From the NCBI GenBank assembly GCA_947488755.1, contig CANLAD010000001.1, forward strand, positions 944,247-1,008,246: DNA of 64,000 nucleotides, written 5' to 3'. The notes below the pieces were generated by a model. It saw only the letters and a program-made list of their open reading frames with translations. It ran no database searches and was not told where the DNA came from. This document shows, piece after piece, positions 48,929-59,960 of this stretch; position 1 is the first letter of the stretch, and the number at the start of each line of letters is the position of its first letter. Made by a program: the position numbers and the translations under genes. The DNA is from an uncultured Erythrobacter sp. Its GTDB lineage: Bacteria; Pseudomonadota; Alphaproteobacteria; Sphingomonadales; Sphingomonadaceae.

Positions 48929-49484
48929 GGCGGGCAGGACGCTTGTTGAGGCGGCGCGTAATGTTGGTCAGGCTCGGGCCGCTGCCATTGCTCCATGACA
49001 GGTCGACATCGTGGTCTTCCCCGTCCTCATCATGCTGATCTTCGTATTGCGCAAGGGTCGCATTATCGGCGAGGCGCTGCATGGTGCTGAGTTCAAGCGG
49101 TTCTTCTTTTTGGTCACGCTCGGTTTCTTCTGGCCGTTCGACGGTCTGCATCTTCGCACTCTCAGCCGACGCGGCCTTGTCGTCGGCCCGGTTGCCGAAC
49201 GGCCGCGGCTTGGAGCGAAGGGGATTGCGCCGTTCAAGCGATTCGCCAGCATCCGCGCCAGCGCGGCCCTCGCCGGTTTCGGCGGCTACCATCTGGTCGT
49301 GCTCGGCAAAGATCTGCTCGATCTCGGCGCGGCGCTCGAACAGGACGTGTGCAATGCTGCGCTCGATGCTTTCGTCTTCGTCGATGCGGCCAAGCAGCGC
49401 GGCGATATCGCTCTGCGTCGCATCCTCCGCGCTTTGGAAGTAGTGCCCCTGGCGATCGAAATAGCCAAATCCGCGTTTTGCCAC
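48918..49484 (-). CDS. uncharacterised acidic protein (188 aa)
   Basis: 188 residues beginning MAKRGFGYFDRQGHYF, then SAEDATQSDIAALLGRIDEDESIERSIAHVLFERRAEIEQIFAEHDQM, followed by a charged low-complexity tail rich in Glu, Asp and Arg. No catalytic motif, signal or membrane segment. The GTG at 49484 is taken as start because GGGGGA lies eight bases before it; a TTG six bases upstream is possible. I recall similar N termini in sphingomonad hypothetical proteins. Function unknown. Confidence 0.7.
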   Translation of the reverse strand: MAKRGFGYFDRQGHYFQSAEDATQSDIAALLGRIDEDESIERSIAHVLFERRAEIEQIFAEHDQMVAAETGEGRAGADAGESLERRNPLRSKPRPFGNRADDKAASAESAKMQTVERPEETERDQKEEPLELSTMQRLADNATLAQYEDQHDEDGEDHDVDLSWSNGSGPSLTNITRRLNKRPARPNS

Positions 49485-49617
49485 GATCAAAGTCCCCCAA
49501 CATGCGGTTTGGGCGCGCGCCACCAACCGGGCGCGAGCCTCACCAAACCTGTCGGAAATCTACGGAGGAAAGGGTTTAGGTTGTGTGAAGGCCAGCGATT
49601 ACCGCGGAATTAACCCT

Positions 49618-51690
49618 CTATTCCAGTTCGAGGATGACAGCATCCACCGCCAGGCTTTCACCCTCTTCGGCGTTGATGGTGGCAATCGTGCCTTCCTTTT
49701 CGGCGCGCAGGATGTTCTCCATCTTCATTGCCTCCACGGTGGCGAGCGGCTGGCCGGGCTGAACCTCCTCGCCTTCGTCCACATGCAGTTTCACCAGCAT
49801 TCCGGGCATCGGGCAGATCAGCAGCTTGGAAAGATCGGGCGGTTCCTTCTCGATCATCAGCCCCGCATGGTGCGTCAGCCGTCGCGGCAGAACGAGCGCG
49901 CGGGTGGTGCGCCCGCGCGTGGTGATATGCCAGTGCGCGCCGTCGCGTTCGACGATGAGGCCGAAGGTCTCGCCCTCCTCGCTGGTGTTGCCCCCCGTCG
50001 CAGTCGCCTGCACCATTCCGGGCCACCAGTCGCACGATCCTTCGACCCGTTTGCCATCGACCATGGCGTGATCCTCGCCCAGCGTCACTTCGTGCGTGCT
50101 GTCGGCGAACTTGACCAACCAATCGCACGTCACGCGGTTCACGCCTGCGCGTCCATCGTCCCCATCAAGCTGGCCGGAAATGCGCCGCGCCCGGTTTTGC
50201 CAGGTGAATTCGTTGCCCGCGCAGATCGCGGCCAGCCTGCGGCGCATGGCATCGTCAATCGGCGCGCCTTCGAAGCCTTCGGGATACTCTTCGGCAATGA
50301 AACCGGTGGTGAGATCACCTGCGCGAAAGCGCGGATGCTGCATGATCGCGGAGAGGAAATCGACATTGTGGCCGAGCCCTTCGATCCGAAACCGGTCGAG
50401 CGCCTCGATCTGCAAGTCCGCCGCTTCCGCTCGCGTGGGAGCCCAGGTGATGAGCTTGGCGATCATCGGGTCGTAGAACATCGAGACTTCGCCGCCTTCG
50501 AACACGCCATCATCGATACGGACACCGCCTGAACCGTGTGAAACCCCGCGTCGGGGCTCGCCCGCGATCTCGCCATCATCGGTCCAGCCCTCGACCGGGG
50601 GGGAATAGTGCACCAAACGCCCGGTAGAGGGGAGGAAGCCGCGATAGGGATCTTCGGCATAGACGCGGTTCTCGATGCTCCAGCCGTCGATGCCGATATC
50701 GTCCTGCGTCATTGCAAGCTTCTCGCCAGCGGCGACGCGGATCATCTGTTCGACCAGATCGATCCCGGTGATCGCTTCAGTGACCGGGTGTTCGACCTGC
50801 AGCCGCGTGTTCATTTCGAGAAAGTAGAAGCTCTCGCCTGTCGGGTCCGCCCCGCTGACGATCAGCTCGACCGTTCCAGCAGAATGGTAGTCCACCGCAC
50901 GGGCCAGCGCGACGCATTGCTCGCCCATGCTTTTGCGCATTTTGTCGGTGACGAAGGGCGATGGCGCTTCCTCGACCACTTTCTGGTGGCGCCGCTGGAT
51001 CGAGCACTCGCGCTCGTTCAGATAGAGAATGGTGCCGTGCTTGTCGCCGAGAATCTGGATCTCGATGTGGCGCGGGTTTTCGATGAATTTCTCAATGAAG
51101 ACGCGGTCATCGCCGAAACTCGAAAGCCCCTCGCGCTTGGTCGCCTCGAATCCTTCGCGCACGTCCTCTTCGGACCAGGCAAGGCGCATCCCCTTGCCCC
51201 CGCCCCCGGCGCTGGCCTTCATCATGACCGGGTAGCCGATCTCGCCGCTGATCTCGACCGCGTGCTCGGTGTCGCGGATTTCGCCGACGAAGCCGGGGAC
51301 GACATTGACGCCCGCCTCTCTCGCCAGCTTCTTGCTCTCGATCTTGTCCCCCATCGCGGCGATCGCTGGCGCGGGCGGGCCGATGAAGGTGATGTTCTCC
51401 GCCGCCAAAGCCTCAACGAAGCTCGCGCGCTCGGACAGGAAGCCGTAGCCGGGATGGACCGCCTCGGCGCCGGTTTCCTTGCACGCCGCGATGATCTTTT
51501 CCGGCAGCAGATAACTTTCGGCGGCGGGTGAAGGCCCGATGTGCACCGCCTCGTCCGCCATCTTGACGAACGGCGCGTGGCGGTCGGCATCGGAATAGAT
51601 CGCAACGGTGGCGATGCCCATGCGCTTGGCCGTCTGGATCACGCGGCAGGCAATCTCGCCGCGATTGGCGATCAGGATTTTCGAAAACAA
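49618..51690 (-). CDS. pccA: propionyl-CoA carboxylase, biotin-carrying alpha subunit
   Basis: 690 residues: biotin carboxylase domain (FSKILIANRGEIACRVI at the start; ATP grasp KASAGGGGKGMR; FLEMNTRLQVEHPVTEAITG), a BT linker domain, and a C-terminal biotinyl domain with VEAMKMEN (biotinylated Lys656). Together with PccB it carboxylates propionyl-CoA to D-methylmalonyl-CoA. A TTG start at 51690 is proposed: GCGAGG lies five bases upstream and no ATG or GTG is suitably placed before the conserved N terminus. Last gene of the propionate cluster. Confidence 0.95.
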   Translation of the reverse strand: MFSKILIANRGEIACRVIQTAKRMGIATVAIYSDADRHAPFVKMADEAVHIGPSPAAESYLLPEKIIAACKETGAEAVHPGYGFLSERASFVEALAAENITFIGPPAPAIAAMGDKIESKKLAREAGVNVVPGFVGEIRDTEHAVEISGEIGYPVMMKASAGGGGKGMRLAWSEEDVREGFEATKREGLSSFGDDRVFIEKFIENPRHIEIQILGDKHGTILYLNERECSIQRRHQKVVEEAPSPFVTDKMRKSMGEQCVALARAVDYHSAGTVELIVSGADPTGESFYFLEMNTRLQVEHPVTEAITGIDLVEQMIRVAAGEKLAMTQDDIGIDGWSIENRVYAEDPYRGFLPSTGRLVHYSPPVEGWTDDGEIAGEPRRGVSHGSGGVRIDDGVFEGGEVSMFYDPMIAKLITWAPTRAEAADLQIEALDRFRIEGLGHNVDFLSAIMQHPRFRAGDLTTGFIAEEYPEGFEGAPIDDAMRRRLAAICAGNEFTWQNRARRISGQLDGDDGRAGVNRVTCDWLVKFADSTHEVTLGEDHAMVDGKRVEGSCDWWPGMVQATATGGNTSEEGETFGLIVERDGAHWHITTRGRTTRALVLPRRLTHHAGLMIEKEPPDLSKLLICPMPGMLVKLHVDEGEEVQPGQPLATVEAMKMENILRAEKEGTIATINAEEGESLAVDAVILELE

Positions 51691-51777
51691 GTGGACCTCG
51701 CATATGGCGTCACAAAGTGTTGCGGTGCCTATGCCGGGCGGGTGCAGCGGGTGCAACCTAGCTGATTTGCGCTGGCG

Positions 51778-52185
51778 TCAGAACCCCTCGGTCAGCTCGC
51801 GCAATTGCTGTGTGCGCTGGCGGGTGAGCTGCGTATTGCAGGTCGATACCAGCAGCGGCTCAAGGCTGCCGCCGCGCGCGTAGTAGCCCTCAGACCGGCA
51901 ATGCGCGTCTCGGAATGCAATCCAGGCGCGCTGGGCCTCCAGCAATGTGTCGAAATAGCCGGGGCGATCGTCGCGCGCGGGGTCGATGTGGCCCTTGGTG
52001 TTCGCATCCATTTTTCGCATGTGCTCGCGAGTTTCGATCCACTGCGCGTTCAACTTCTCGTCCGCCGCCAGGTATTCGCGGTGCGCGCAGATATTCATAT
52101 CACTTTGCACACCGCGATCCGCGGCTTCCTGATCGCATGGCGGGAGGCTGGTAGCCTGGGCAAGTAGGATGATGGCAGCGATCAT
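51778..52185 (-). CDS. LprI-like DUF1311 exported protein
   Basis: 135 residues with a short signal peptide (MIAAIILLAQA) and a mature domain with cysteines in PPCDQEA, NICAHREY, AHCRSEG and STCNTQL. The WIAFRDAHC and TRQRTQQLREL elements are typical of DUF1311, which includes the lysozyme inhibitor LprI. Probably periplasmic. Lies between bioB and pccA, 27 bases after bioB; not obviously linked to propionate metabolism. Confidence 0.85.
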   Translation of the reverse strand: MIAAIILLAQATSLPPCDQEAADRGVQSDMNICAHREYLAADEKLNAQWIETREHMRKMDANTKGHIDPARDDRPGYFDTLLEAQRAWIAFRDAHCRSEGYYARGGSLEPLLVSTCNTQLTRQRTQQLRELTEGF

Positions 52186-52212
52186 GGGCGCTCCTTCGCG
52201 CGGCGGCAGGCT

Positions 52213-53223
52213 TTAGACGACAGGCTCCGCATCATAGCACGCCCGCGCCGGTTCTTCGCCCTTCAGCGCGGTCATCCCCAGTTTCGCCAGCAGCGCGCCG
52301 TCGCTGTCATCGCCCGCGTTGGGCGCGGTGAGCAGCTTATCGCCGGTGAAGATCGAGTTCGCACCCGCGAGGAAGCACAGCGCCTGCGTCGCCTCGCTCA
52401 TGCTTTCGCGGCCCGCCGACAGGCGTACCATGCTCATCGGCATGGTGATGCGCGCGACCGCGACGGTGCGGACGAATTCGATATCGTCGATCTTGGCCAT
52501 CGGCGTGTCGGCTAGCATATCGCCCAGCACCGTGCCCTCGACCGGAACCAGCGCGTTGACCGGCACGCTTTCGGGATGCTGCGGCAGGGTGGCGAGCGTG
52601 TGGACGAAGCCGACACGATCCTCGCGCGTTTCGCCCATGCCGACGATCCCGCCGCTGCACACGTTGATCCCGGCGCCGCGCACGTGGTCCAGCGTATCGA
52701 GCCGGCACTGGAAGTCGCGCGTCGAGATCACCCGCTCGTAATATTCCGGCGAGCTATCGATATTGTGGTTGTAATAGTCGAGCCCCGCCTCGGCGAGTTG
52801 TTCGGCCTGATGCGGCTCCAGCATGCCGAGCGTCATGCAGGTTTCCAGACCCATATCGGACACACCCTTCACGATCGCCGCGATCTTGGGCATATCGCGA
52901 TCCTTGGGATTGCGCCACGCCGCACCCATGCAGAACCGCTGGCTCCCCGCATCCTTCGCCTGTGCGGCGCGCTGAAGCACCTCCTGCACATCCATAAGCT
53001 TGCTCGCCTCGACGCCGGAATCCGCATGAACCGACTGCGAGCAATAGCCGCAATCCTCCGGACACCCGCCGGTCTTTATGCTGAGCAGCGTGCAGAGCTG
53101 GACCTGCTCGGGCGGATGGTTCTCGCGATGCACGCTGGCCGCGCGGAAGAGCAGTTCGGTGAAAGGAAGGTCGAACAGTGCCGCGATTTCCTCGCGGGTC
53201 CAGTCGGTGCGGGGGTGGGTCAC
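52213..53223 (-). CDS. bioB: biotin synthase
   Basis: 336-residue radical SAM enzyme inserting sulfur into dethiobiotin. The CxxxCxxC cluster motif is [13 protein letters not shown], and [27 protein letters not shown] and [11 protein letters not shown] are diagnostic. The GTG at 53223 overlaps the upstream stop (GTGA); since no good ribosome site is present, coupling to the small membrane-protein gene is likely. Its presence in the cluster makes sense because PccA needs biotin. Confidence 0.97.
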   Translation of the reverse strand: MTHPRTDWTREEIAALFDLPFTELLFRAASVHRENHPPEQVQLCTLLSIKTGGCPEDCGYCSQSVHADSGVEASKLMDVQEVLQRAAQAKDAGSQRFCMGAAWRNPKDRDMPKIAAIVKGVSDMGLETCMTLGMLEPHQAEQLAEAGLDYYNHNIDSSPEYYERVISTRDFQCRLDTLDHVRGAGINVCSGGIVGMGETREDRVGFVHTLATLPQHPESVPVNALVPVEGTVLGDMLADTPMAKIDDIEFVRTVAVARITMPMSMVRLSAGRESMSEATQALCFLAGANSIFTGDKLLTAPNAGDDSDGALLAKLGMTALKGEEPARACYDAEPVV

Positions 53224-53474
53224 TTAGCGAATAGCTTTCTGAATATCTGCCATAGTAAAATCCCAAACACGATGTTGCCGATTTGGGATATCGGAAAGTA
53301 CCAAAGCTCCTCAGCTAGGCTCCATTCGCAATTCGTCTTGCTAGAGAATGCTGGGCACGGCCCCATGTATGAAACGAACAAGTGAAGCAGCATCCAAATC
53401 GGAGCGAGGATCCAATAGCCCGTAAGGATTGCTACACACCACGACGGGAGCGCTGATTTGCGCGACTTGCTCAT
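53220..53474 (-). CDS. small two-helix membrane protein, unrecognised
   Basis: 84 residues, with hydrophobic segments [20 protein letters not shown] and [17 protein letters not shown] separated by a Cys/Trp-containing loop ([21 protein letters not shown]). No family recognised. Overlaps DUF2442 (upstream) and bioB (downstream) by four bases each. Base composition is low for this window: the row 53281-53340 has 28 G+C in 60 bases. Likely acquired together with the two upstream genes. Confidence 0.6.
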   Translation of the reverse strand: MSKSRKSALPSWCVAILTGYWILAPIWMLLHLFVSYMGPCPAFSSKTNCEWSLAEELWYFPISQIGNIVFGILLWQIFRKLFAK

Positions 53475-53731
53475 GCCGCCTTCGGAGCTGGGGCGCCGCG
53501 AAGCAAGCCTTCGGTGCTTAGGTCTTCATCGATTTCCGGCCAGTGTATGCCATAGCCACCGCCTGCCGTTTCCCAATTTTCAAGCTGTTGCGGTGAAGCG
53601 CCCTGCAATCTCGGATACCAAGCCAGCGGCACCGAAATCGTGCGCCCATCCATGAGATCGACGATCAGACACGCATCATCGAAGCGAACGCCAAGCACCC
53701 GCTCATCTGTCACACTAGTCGAAAAATTCAT
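53471..53731 (-). CDS. DUF2442 domain protein
   Basis: 86 residues. The VLGVRFDDACLIVDLMDGRTISVPLAWYPRL segment is the DUF2442 core, followed by WETAGGGYGIHWPEIDEDLS typical of the family's C terminus. Overlaps the DUF4160 gene by 17 bases, and a GAGG ribosome site sits in that gene's end. DUF2442 and DUF4160 genes are often neighbours and have been regarded as possible toxin-antitoxin-like pairs; activity is unproven. Confidence 0.85.
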   Translation of the reverse strand: MNFSTSVTDERVLGVRFDDACLIVDLMDGRTISVPLAWYPRLQGASPQQLENWETAGGGYGIHWPEIDEDLSTEGLLRGAPAPKAA

Positions 53732-53947
53732 GCCATGCCTCTGTCATTCGATCCCGATTTTCTCTGGTTGTAGCGATAATGGCATTAATCTCATGCGCGC
53801 GGAAGCCATGACTTCTGGCTACCGTGCAATCGCCAAGCCAGATTTTGATCGTCGCATCGCCGCGGTCAACGTGGACGTGGGGCGGCTCGTTGGGTTCGTG
53901 ACTGTAGAAGTAGAAGCGATAAGGGCCACTGCGAAGAACCGTTGGCA

Positions 53948-53948
<1 letters not shown>
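53715..53948 (-). CDS. DUF4160 domain protein
   Basis: 77 residues starting at GTG 53948. PTVLRSGPYRFYFYSHEPNEPPHVHV and KIWLGDCTVARSHGFRAHEINAI are the DUF4160 signature. The start codon shares one base with the scpA stop (TAG at 53950-53948), so it is directly joined to the operon. Composition is near 50% GC in the row 53761-53820 (30 of 60). Together with DUF2442 it forms a compact pair between scpA and bioB. Confidence 0.85.
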
Positions 53949-56227
<2,279 letters not shown>

Positions 56228-56251
56228 GCGAATGCTCTAAGCACAATCGTC

Positions 56252-56305
56252 ATGCCAGCGAAAGCTGGCATCGCTTGCTGCATGAGACCCCAGCTTTCGC
56301 TTGGG
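56252..56305. repeat. two-hairpin intergenic repeat between echA-like and scpA
   Basis: ATGCCAGC-GAAA-GCTGGCAT (56252-56271) is a perfect eight-pair hairpin with a GAAA tetraloop, followed by CCCAGC-TTTC-GCTTGGG (56289-56305). The two halves can alternatively pair with each other, AGCGAAAGCTGG (56257-56268) with CCAGCTTTCGCT (56290-56301), 12 pairs. It lies in the 86-base gap inside the propionate operon. Confidence 0.75.
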
Positions 56306-56313
56306 CGACGCCC

Positions 56314-57102
56314 TCAACCTCCCTTGAACTGGGCTTCTCGCTTTTGCAGGAAAGCCATCCCGCCCTCGCGCGCATCGTCACTCGCGCCTGCAATCCGCTG
56401 CGCTTCGGCTTCGGCGAGCAGCACGCTCTGCACATCGCCATCGAGCGCGGTGGCGATGTTGCGCTTGATATGACCGTAGGCGAGCGTCGGGCCGTTGGCG
56501 AGCTTCTCCGCCAGCGCGCGCGCTTCGTCCATTAGCGCGGCGTCATCGACGCATTTGTAGATCAGGCCCCATTCCTCGGCCTGTTTCGCCCCGATCTTCT
56601 CGCCCAGCATCATCATGCGCGTCGCCCGCGCCCGACCGATGGCTCGGGTAAGCATCCACGTCGACCCGCCATCGGGGACCAGGCCGATATTGACGAAGGC
56701 CTGGAGGAAATAGGCGCTTTCCCCCGCCAAGGTGAAGTCGCCCGCCATAGCAAGGCTGCACCCCACGCCCGCCGCAGGGCCATTGACCGCGCAGATCACC
56801 GGCACTTGGCTGCGCAGGATTTGCGCGATCATCGGGTTGTAATGCTGAACGAGCGACTGGTGGCTGCCACCCTTGCCCTGCATGACGCTGCCCTTCTGCC
56901 CGATCGACAGATCCGCGCCCGAACAGAAACCCTTGCCCTCGCCTGTTATCAGCACCGCGCGAGTATCGCCGAGATCGTAGAACACCTGCCCGATCTCGTG
57001 CGCCATGTGGGTCGGCATGGCATTCAGCCGCTCGGGCCGGTTAAGTGTCACGGTCGTCAGTGGGCCGTCGCGCTCCACCCGGATGGTTTCGTAGTCGGAC
57101 AC
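56314..57102 (-). CDS. enoyl-CoA hydratase/isomerase family protein
   Basis: 262-residue crotonase-fold protein. Oxyanion-hole elements are GKGFCSGADLS and VNGPAAGVGCSLAMAGDFTLAG; NIGLVPDGGSTWML and KQAEEWGLI complete the pattern. In the crotonase position of the catalytic glutamates it has PDGGS, so the family's hydratase activity is plausible but the exact substrate is open. The GTG start at 57102 has GGAG upstream. Between mce and scpA, 30 bases after mce. Confidence 0.88.
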   Translation of the reverse strand: MSDYETIRVERDGPLTTVTLNRPERLNAMPTHMAHEIGQVFYDLGDTRAVLITGEGKGFCSGADLSIGQKGSVMQGKGGSHQSLVQHYNPMIAQILRSQVPVICAVNGPAAGVGCSLAMAGDFTLAGESAYFLQAFVNIGLVPDGGSTWMLTRAIGRARATRMMMLGEKIGAKQAEEWGLIYKCVDDAALMDEARALAEKLANGPTLAYGHIKRNIATALDGDVQSVLLAEAEAQRIAGASDDAREGGMAFLQKREAQFKGG

Positions 57103-57132
57103 GTTGTTTTCTCCAGCTTCGCGGCGCGCGGG

Positions 57133-57582
57133 TCAGTTCGACCAGTCCGCGCCTTCCTTGGGCGTTTCCATGATCTCGGTAAGCATGCCCTGCATATCCT
57201 TGGGATGGACGAAAAAGATAGGCGTGCCGTGCGCGCCGATACGCGTGGGGCCGAGAATGCGCTTGCCCTTTGCGTCGAACTCGGTGCGCGCTTCGGCGAT
57301 ATCCGGCACCTCGAAGCAGACGTGATGCTGCCCGCCGAGCGGGTTCTTGGCGAGGAAGTTGCGGATCGAACTGTCTTCGCCGAGTGGTTCGATCAGCTCG
57401 ATCTGGGTGCCGTTCATTCCGCTGTCGGTCGGGGTGTCGACGAAGCAGACCTTGACGCCCTGTTCGGGCAGGTCGAATGGTTCGTGGATATGCGTCGCGC
57501 CCAGCGTGTCGCGGTAGTGTGCGATGGAGTCCGCGATGGAGGGTGTGGCGACACCGATGTGGTTCAGGCGGCCTAGTTTCAT
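57133..57582 (-). CDS. mce: methylmalonyl-CoA epimerase
   Basis: 149-residue vicinal-oxygen-chelate enzyme interconverting D- and L-methylmalonyl-CoA. RLNHIGVATPSIADSIAHY opens the first repeat with its metal His, GGQHHVCFEVPDI supplies His residues in the middle, and RILGPTRIGAHGTPIFFVHPKD with LTEI ends the protein. The ATG overlaps the stop of the Abi-alpha gene (ATGA), and its GAGGAG ribosome site (57593-57598) lies in that gene's last codons. Confidence 0.96.
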   Translation of the reverse strand: MKLGRLNHIGVATPSIADSIAHYRDTLGATHIHEPFDLPEQGVKVCFVDTPTDSGMNGTQIELIEPLGEDSSIRNFLAKNPLGGQHHVCFEVPDIAEARTEFDAKGKRILGPTRIGAHGTPIFFVHPKDMQGMLTEIMETPKEGADWSN

Positions 57583-58346
57583 TGTGGTGGCTCCTCACAG
57601 GCGTTGAGTAATATCTCACCCAAGCCCGTAATTGAGTAACCACTCAGTGCAACTATTGCCTCACCCCATTGATCAGATTGATGGTCATATGAAAAGGGTT
57701 CAACCAGAAGTTGTCTCTGCAAGATTAGATAAGAAAGGGCCCTAGGATCACGTCCCAAAGTAGCTCCGTGCGAATTCGGATTATCGAAACGTACCACAAC
57801 CTTCATCAAGGCATCCACAAAATGCGTGTCGACAAAATCGTGGACTTGATGTGCAAAGCTCATGGCATTATTGCTACGGGAAATATCCCCGGATTTCAGC
57901 TTTACAGGTTCCGTACAATGAGCGCTGAACGACCTTGGAAAGTTATCGAGGTCCTCCTCGAGAAAGTCTCTTTTCTTCTGGGCGAATTTTCTGAGAATCT
58001 GTGCTTCTTGTCCGCTTATTTGTGAGAGAATATCCACAAAGATCGCGTGGTGAGTTTGGAAACCAGAAGCAGCGTTCGCCAATAGCCTTGCCCACATCTC
58101 AGTTAGATTGTCGTCATCTTCAGAAAACGAAGCTTTACGGACAAGTTGAACAACGAAACCGGGCGGAAGAGCATGCAACTCCTCGCCTGCAATTTCCTCA
58201 GCTCGGGAGAAGATTGCAGCCAGCCGCTCACTACTAAAAATGCGCAGCTGCTCACCTAACGCGTCGGCAGAAGGGCCAAGTATTCGATCCAAAAACCAAG
58301 CCGATGCTCCGACAAGGGCGGCTCCTGTCGTGATTATGGGTTCCAT
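57579..58346 (-). CDS. Abi-alpha (DUF4393) family protein
   Basis: 255 residues. GPSADALGEQLRIF near residue 25, LPPGFVVQLVRKASFSEDDDN and the strongly matching EMWARLLANAA (about residues 82-92) are the DUF4393/Abi-alpha pattern, a family associated with abortive infection. No signal peptide; a hydrophobic patch lies at the N terminus. Mechanism unknown. Base composition is clearly foreign: the row 57841-57900 has 28 G+C in 60, versus 43 of 60 at 58921-58980 in pccB. A GAGG ribosome site overlaps the pccB stop; downstream it is joined to mce by a four-base overlap. Confidence 0.82.
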   Translation of the reverse strand: MEPIITTGAALVGASAWFLDRILGPSADALGEQLRIFSSERLAAIFSRAEEIAGEELHALPPGFVVQLVRKASFSEDDDNLTEMWARLLANAASGFQTHHAIFVDILSQISGQEAQILRKFAQKKRDFLEEDLDNFPRSFSAHCTEPVKLKSGDISRSNNAMSFAHQVHDFVDTHFVDALMKVVVRFDNPNSHGATLGRDPRALSYLILQRQLLVEPFSYDHQSDQWGEAIVALSGYSITGLGEILLNACEEPPQ

Positions 58347-58354
58347 CCATCACC

Positions 58355-59887
58355 TCACAACGGAATATTATCATGCTTCTTCCACGGGTTCTCCAGCTGC
58401 TTCGTCCGCAGCTTGCGTAGCCCCAGTGCCACCCGCCTCCGCGTCGCCCGTGGGTGGATCACCTCATCGATATAGCCCCTCGACGCCGCCACGAACGGGT
58501 TGGCGAACCTGTCTTCGTATTCCTTCGTTTTCTCTGCGATCTTTTCCGGATCGTCGCGGTCTTGGCGAAAGATGATCTCCACAGCGCCTTTCGCGCCCAT
58601 CACGGCGATCTCGGCGGTGGGCCAGGCGTAGTTCAGGTCACCGCGCAGGTGCTTTGAGGCCATGACGTCATACGCGCCGCCATAGGCCTTGCGCGTGATG
58701 ATCGTGATCTTGGGCACGGTCGCCTCGGCATAGGCGAACAGCAGTTTCGCGCCGTGCTTGATAATGCCGCCCAGTTCCTGCGCGGTGCCGGGGAGGAAGC
58801 CGGGGACGTCGACGAAGGTGACGATCGGGATCTCGAACGCGTCGCAGAACCGCACGAAGCGCGCCGCTTTCTTGCTCGACGCGATATCGAGCACGCCCGC
58901 GAGCACCATCGGCTGGTTCGCCACCACGCCGACCGTGCGCCCCTCGACCCGGCCGAAGCCGCAGATGATGTTGGCGGCATGGGCGGGCTGGATCTCGAAG
59001 AAATCGCCCTCGTCCAGCACCTTCGCGATCACTTCGTGCATGTCATAGGGCTGGTTGGCGTTGTCGGGGATCAGCGTGTCGAGGCTCGGCTCCTCGCGGT
59101 CCCACGGGTCGTTGGTGGGGACGTGGGGTACCTCCTCGCGGTTCGACAGAGGCAGATATTGATAGAACCGCCGGGTCGCGAGCAGCGTTTCGATATCGTT
59201 CTCATAGGCGAGATCGGCGACGCTGGTTTTGGTCGTGTGGGTGATCGCCCCGCCGAGTTCTTCCTGCGTGACGACTTCGTTGGTGACGGTCTTCACCACG
59301 TCCGGGCCGGTGACAAACATATAGCTGCTGTCCTTCACCATGAAGATGAAGTCGGTCATCGCGGGGCTGTAGACCGCCCCGCCCGCGCATGGCCCCATGA
59401 TGAGGCTGATCTGCGGGATCACGCCGCTGGCCAGCACGTTGCGCTGAAACACCTCGGCATAGCCGCCAAGGCTCGCCACGCCCTCCTGAATGCGCGCGCC
59501 GCCTGAATCGTTGAGCCCGATGACCGGCGCGCCGACCTTCATCGCGGTGTCCATCACCTTGCAGATCTTCTCCGCATGGCGCTTGGACAAAGAGCCGCCG
59601 AACACGGTGAAATCCTGCGAAAAGACATAGACCAGCCGCCCGTTGATCGTGCCCGATCCGGTGACCACCCCATCACCCGGGATGCGCTGTTCGTCCATTC
59701 CGAAATCGGCGCAATCGTGTTCGACGAAGGTATCCAGCTCTTCGAAGCTGTCTTCGTCGAGCAACACGTCGAGCCGTTCACGCGCGGTCAGCTTGCCCTT
59801 GGCATGCTGCGCGTCGATCCGCTTTTGCCCTCCGCCCATGCGGGCGGCTTCACGGCGGCGTTCCATCTCGGCAATATTGGCGGACAT
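58355..59887 (-). CDS. pccB: propionyl-CoA carboxylase beta (carboxyltransferase) subunit
   Basis: 510-residue carboxyltransferase. Landmarks: [65 protein letters not shown] (oxyanion hole), [13 protein letters not shown] and [14 protein letters not shown]. Length and the C-terminal WKKHDNIPL ending are those of PccB. It transfers carboxylate from PccA's biotin to propionyl-CoA. First gene of the propionate cluster on this strand. Confidence 0.97.
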   Translation of the reverse strand: MSANIAEMERRREAARMGGGQKRIDAQHAKGKLTARERLDVLLDEDSFEELDTFVEHDCADFGMDEQRIPGDGVVTGSGTINGRLVYVFSQDFTVFGGSLSKRHAEKICKVMDTAMKVGAPVIGLNDSGGARIQEGVASLGGYAEVFQRNVLASGVIPQISLIMGPCAGGAVYSPAMTDFIFMVKDSSYMFVTGPDVVKTVTNEVVTQEELGGAITHTTKTSVADLAYENDIETLLATRRFYQYLPLSNREEVPHVPTNDPWDREEPSLDTLIPDNANQPYDMHEVIAKVLDEGDFFEIQPAHAANIICGFGRVEGRTVGVVANQPMVLAGVLDIASSKKAARFVRFCDAFEIPIVTFVDVPGFLPGTAQELGGIIKHGAKLLFAYAEATVPKITIITRKAYGGAYDVMASKHLRGDLNYAWPTAEIAVMGAKGAVEIIFRQDRDDPEKIAEKTKEYEDRFANPFVAASRGYIDEVIHPRATRRRVALGLRKLRTKQLENPWKKHDNIPL

Positions 59888-59960
59888 GCGCGTCTCCCCT
59901 TGTTTGGCGGTTCGGTTAGGCGGGGGGAGCGGCGCGCGTCAACGTGTTAGGCATGCGCAA

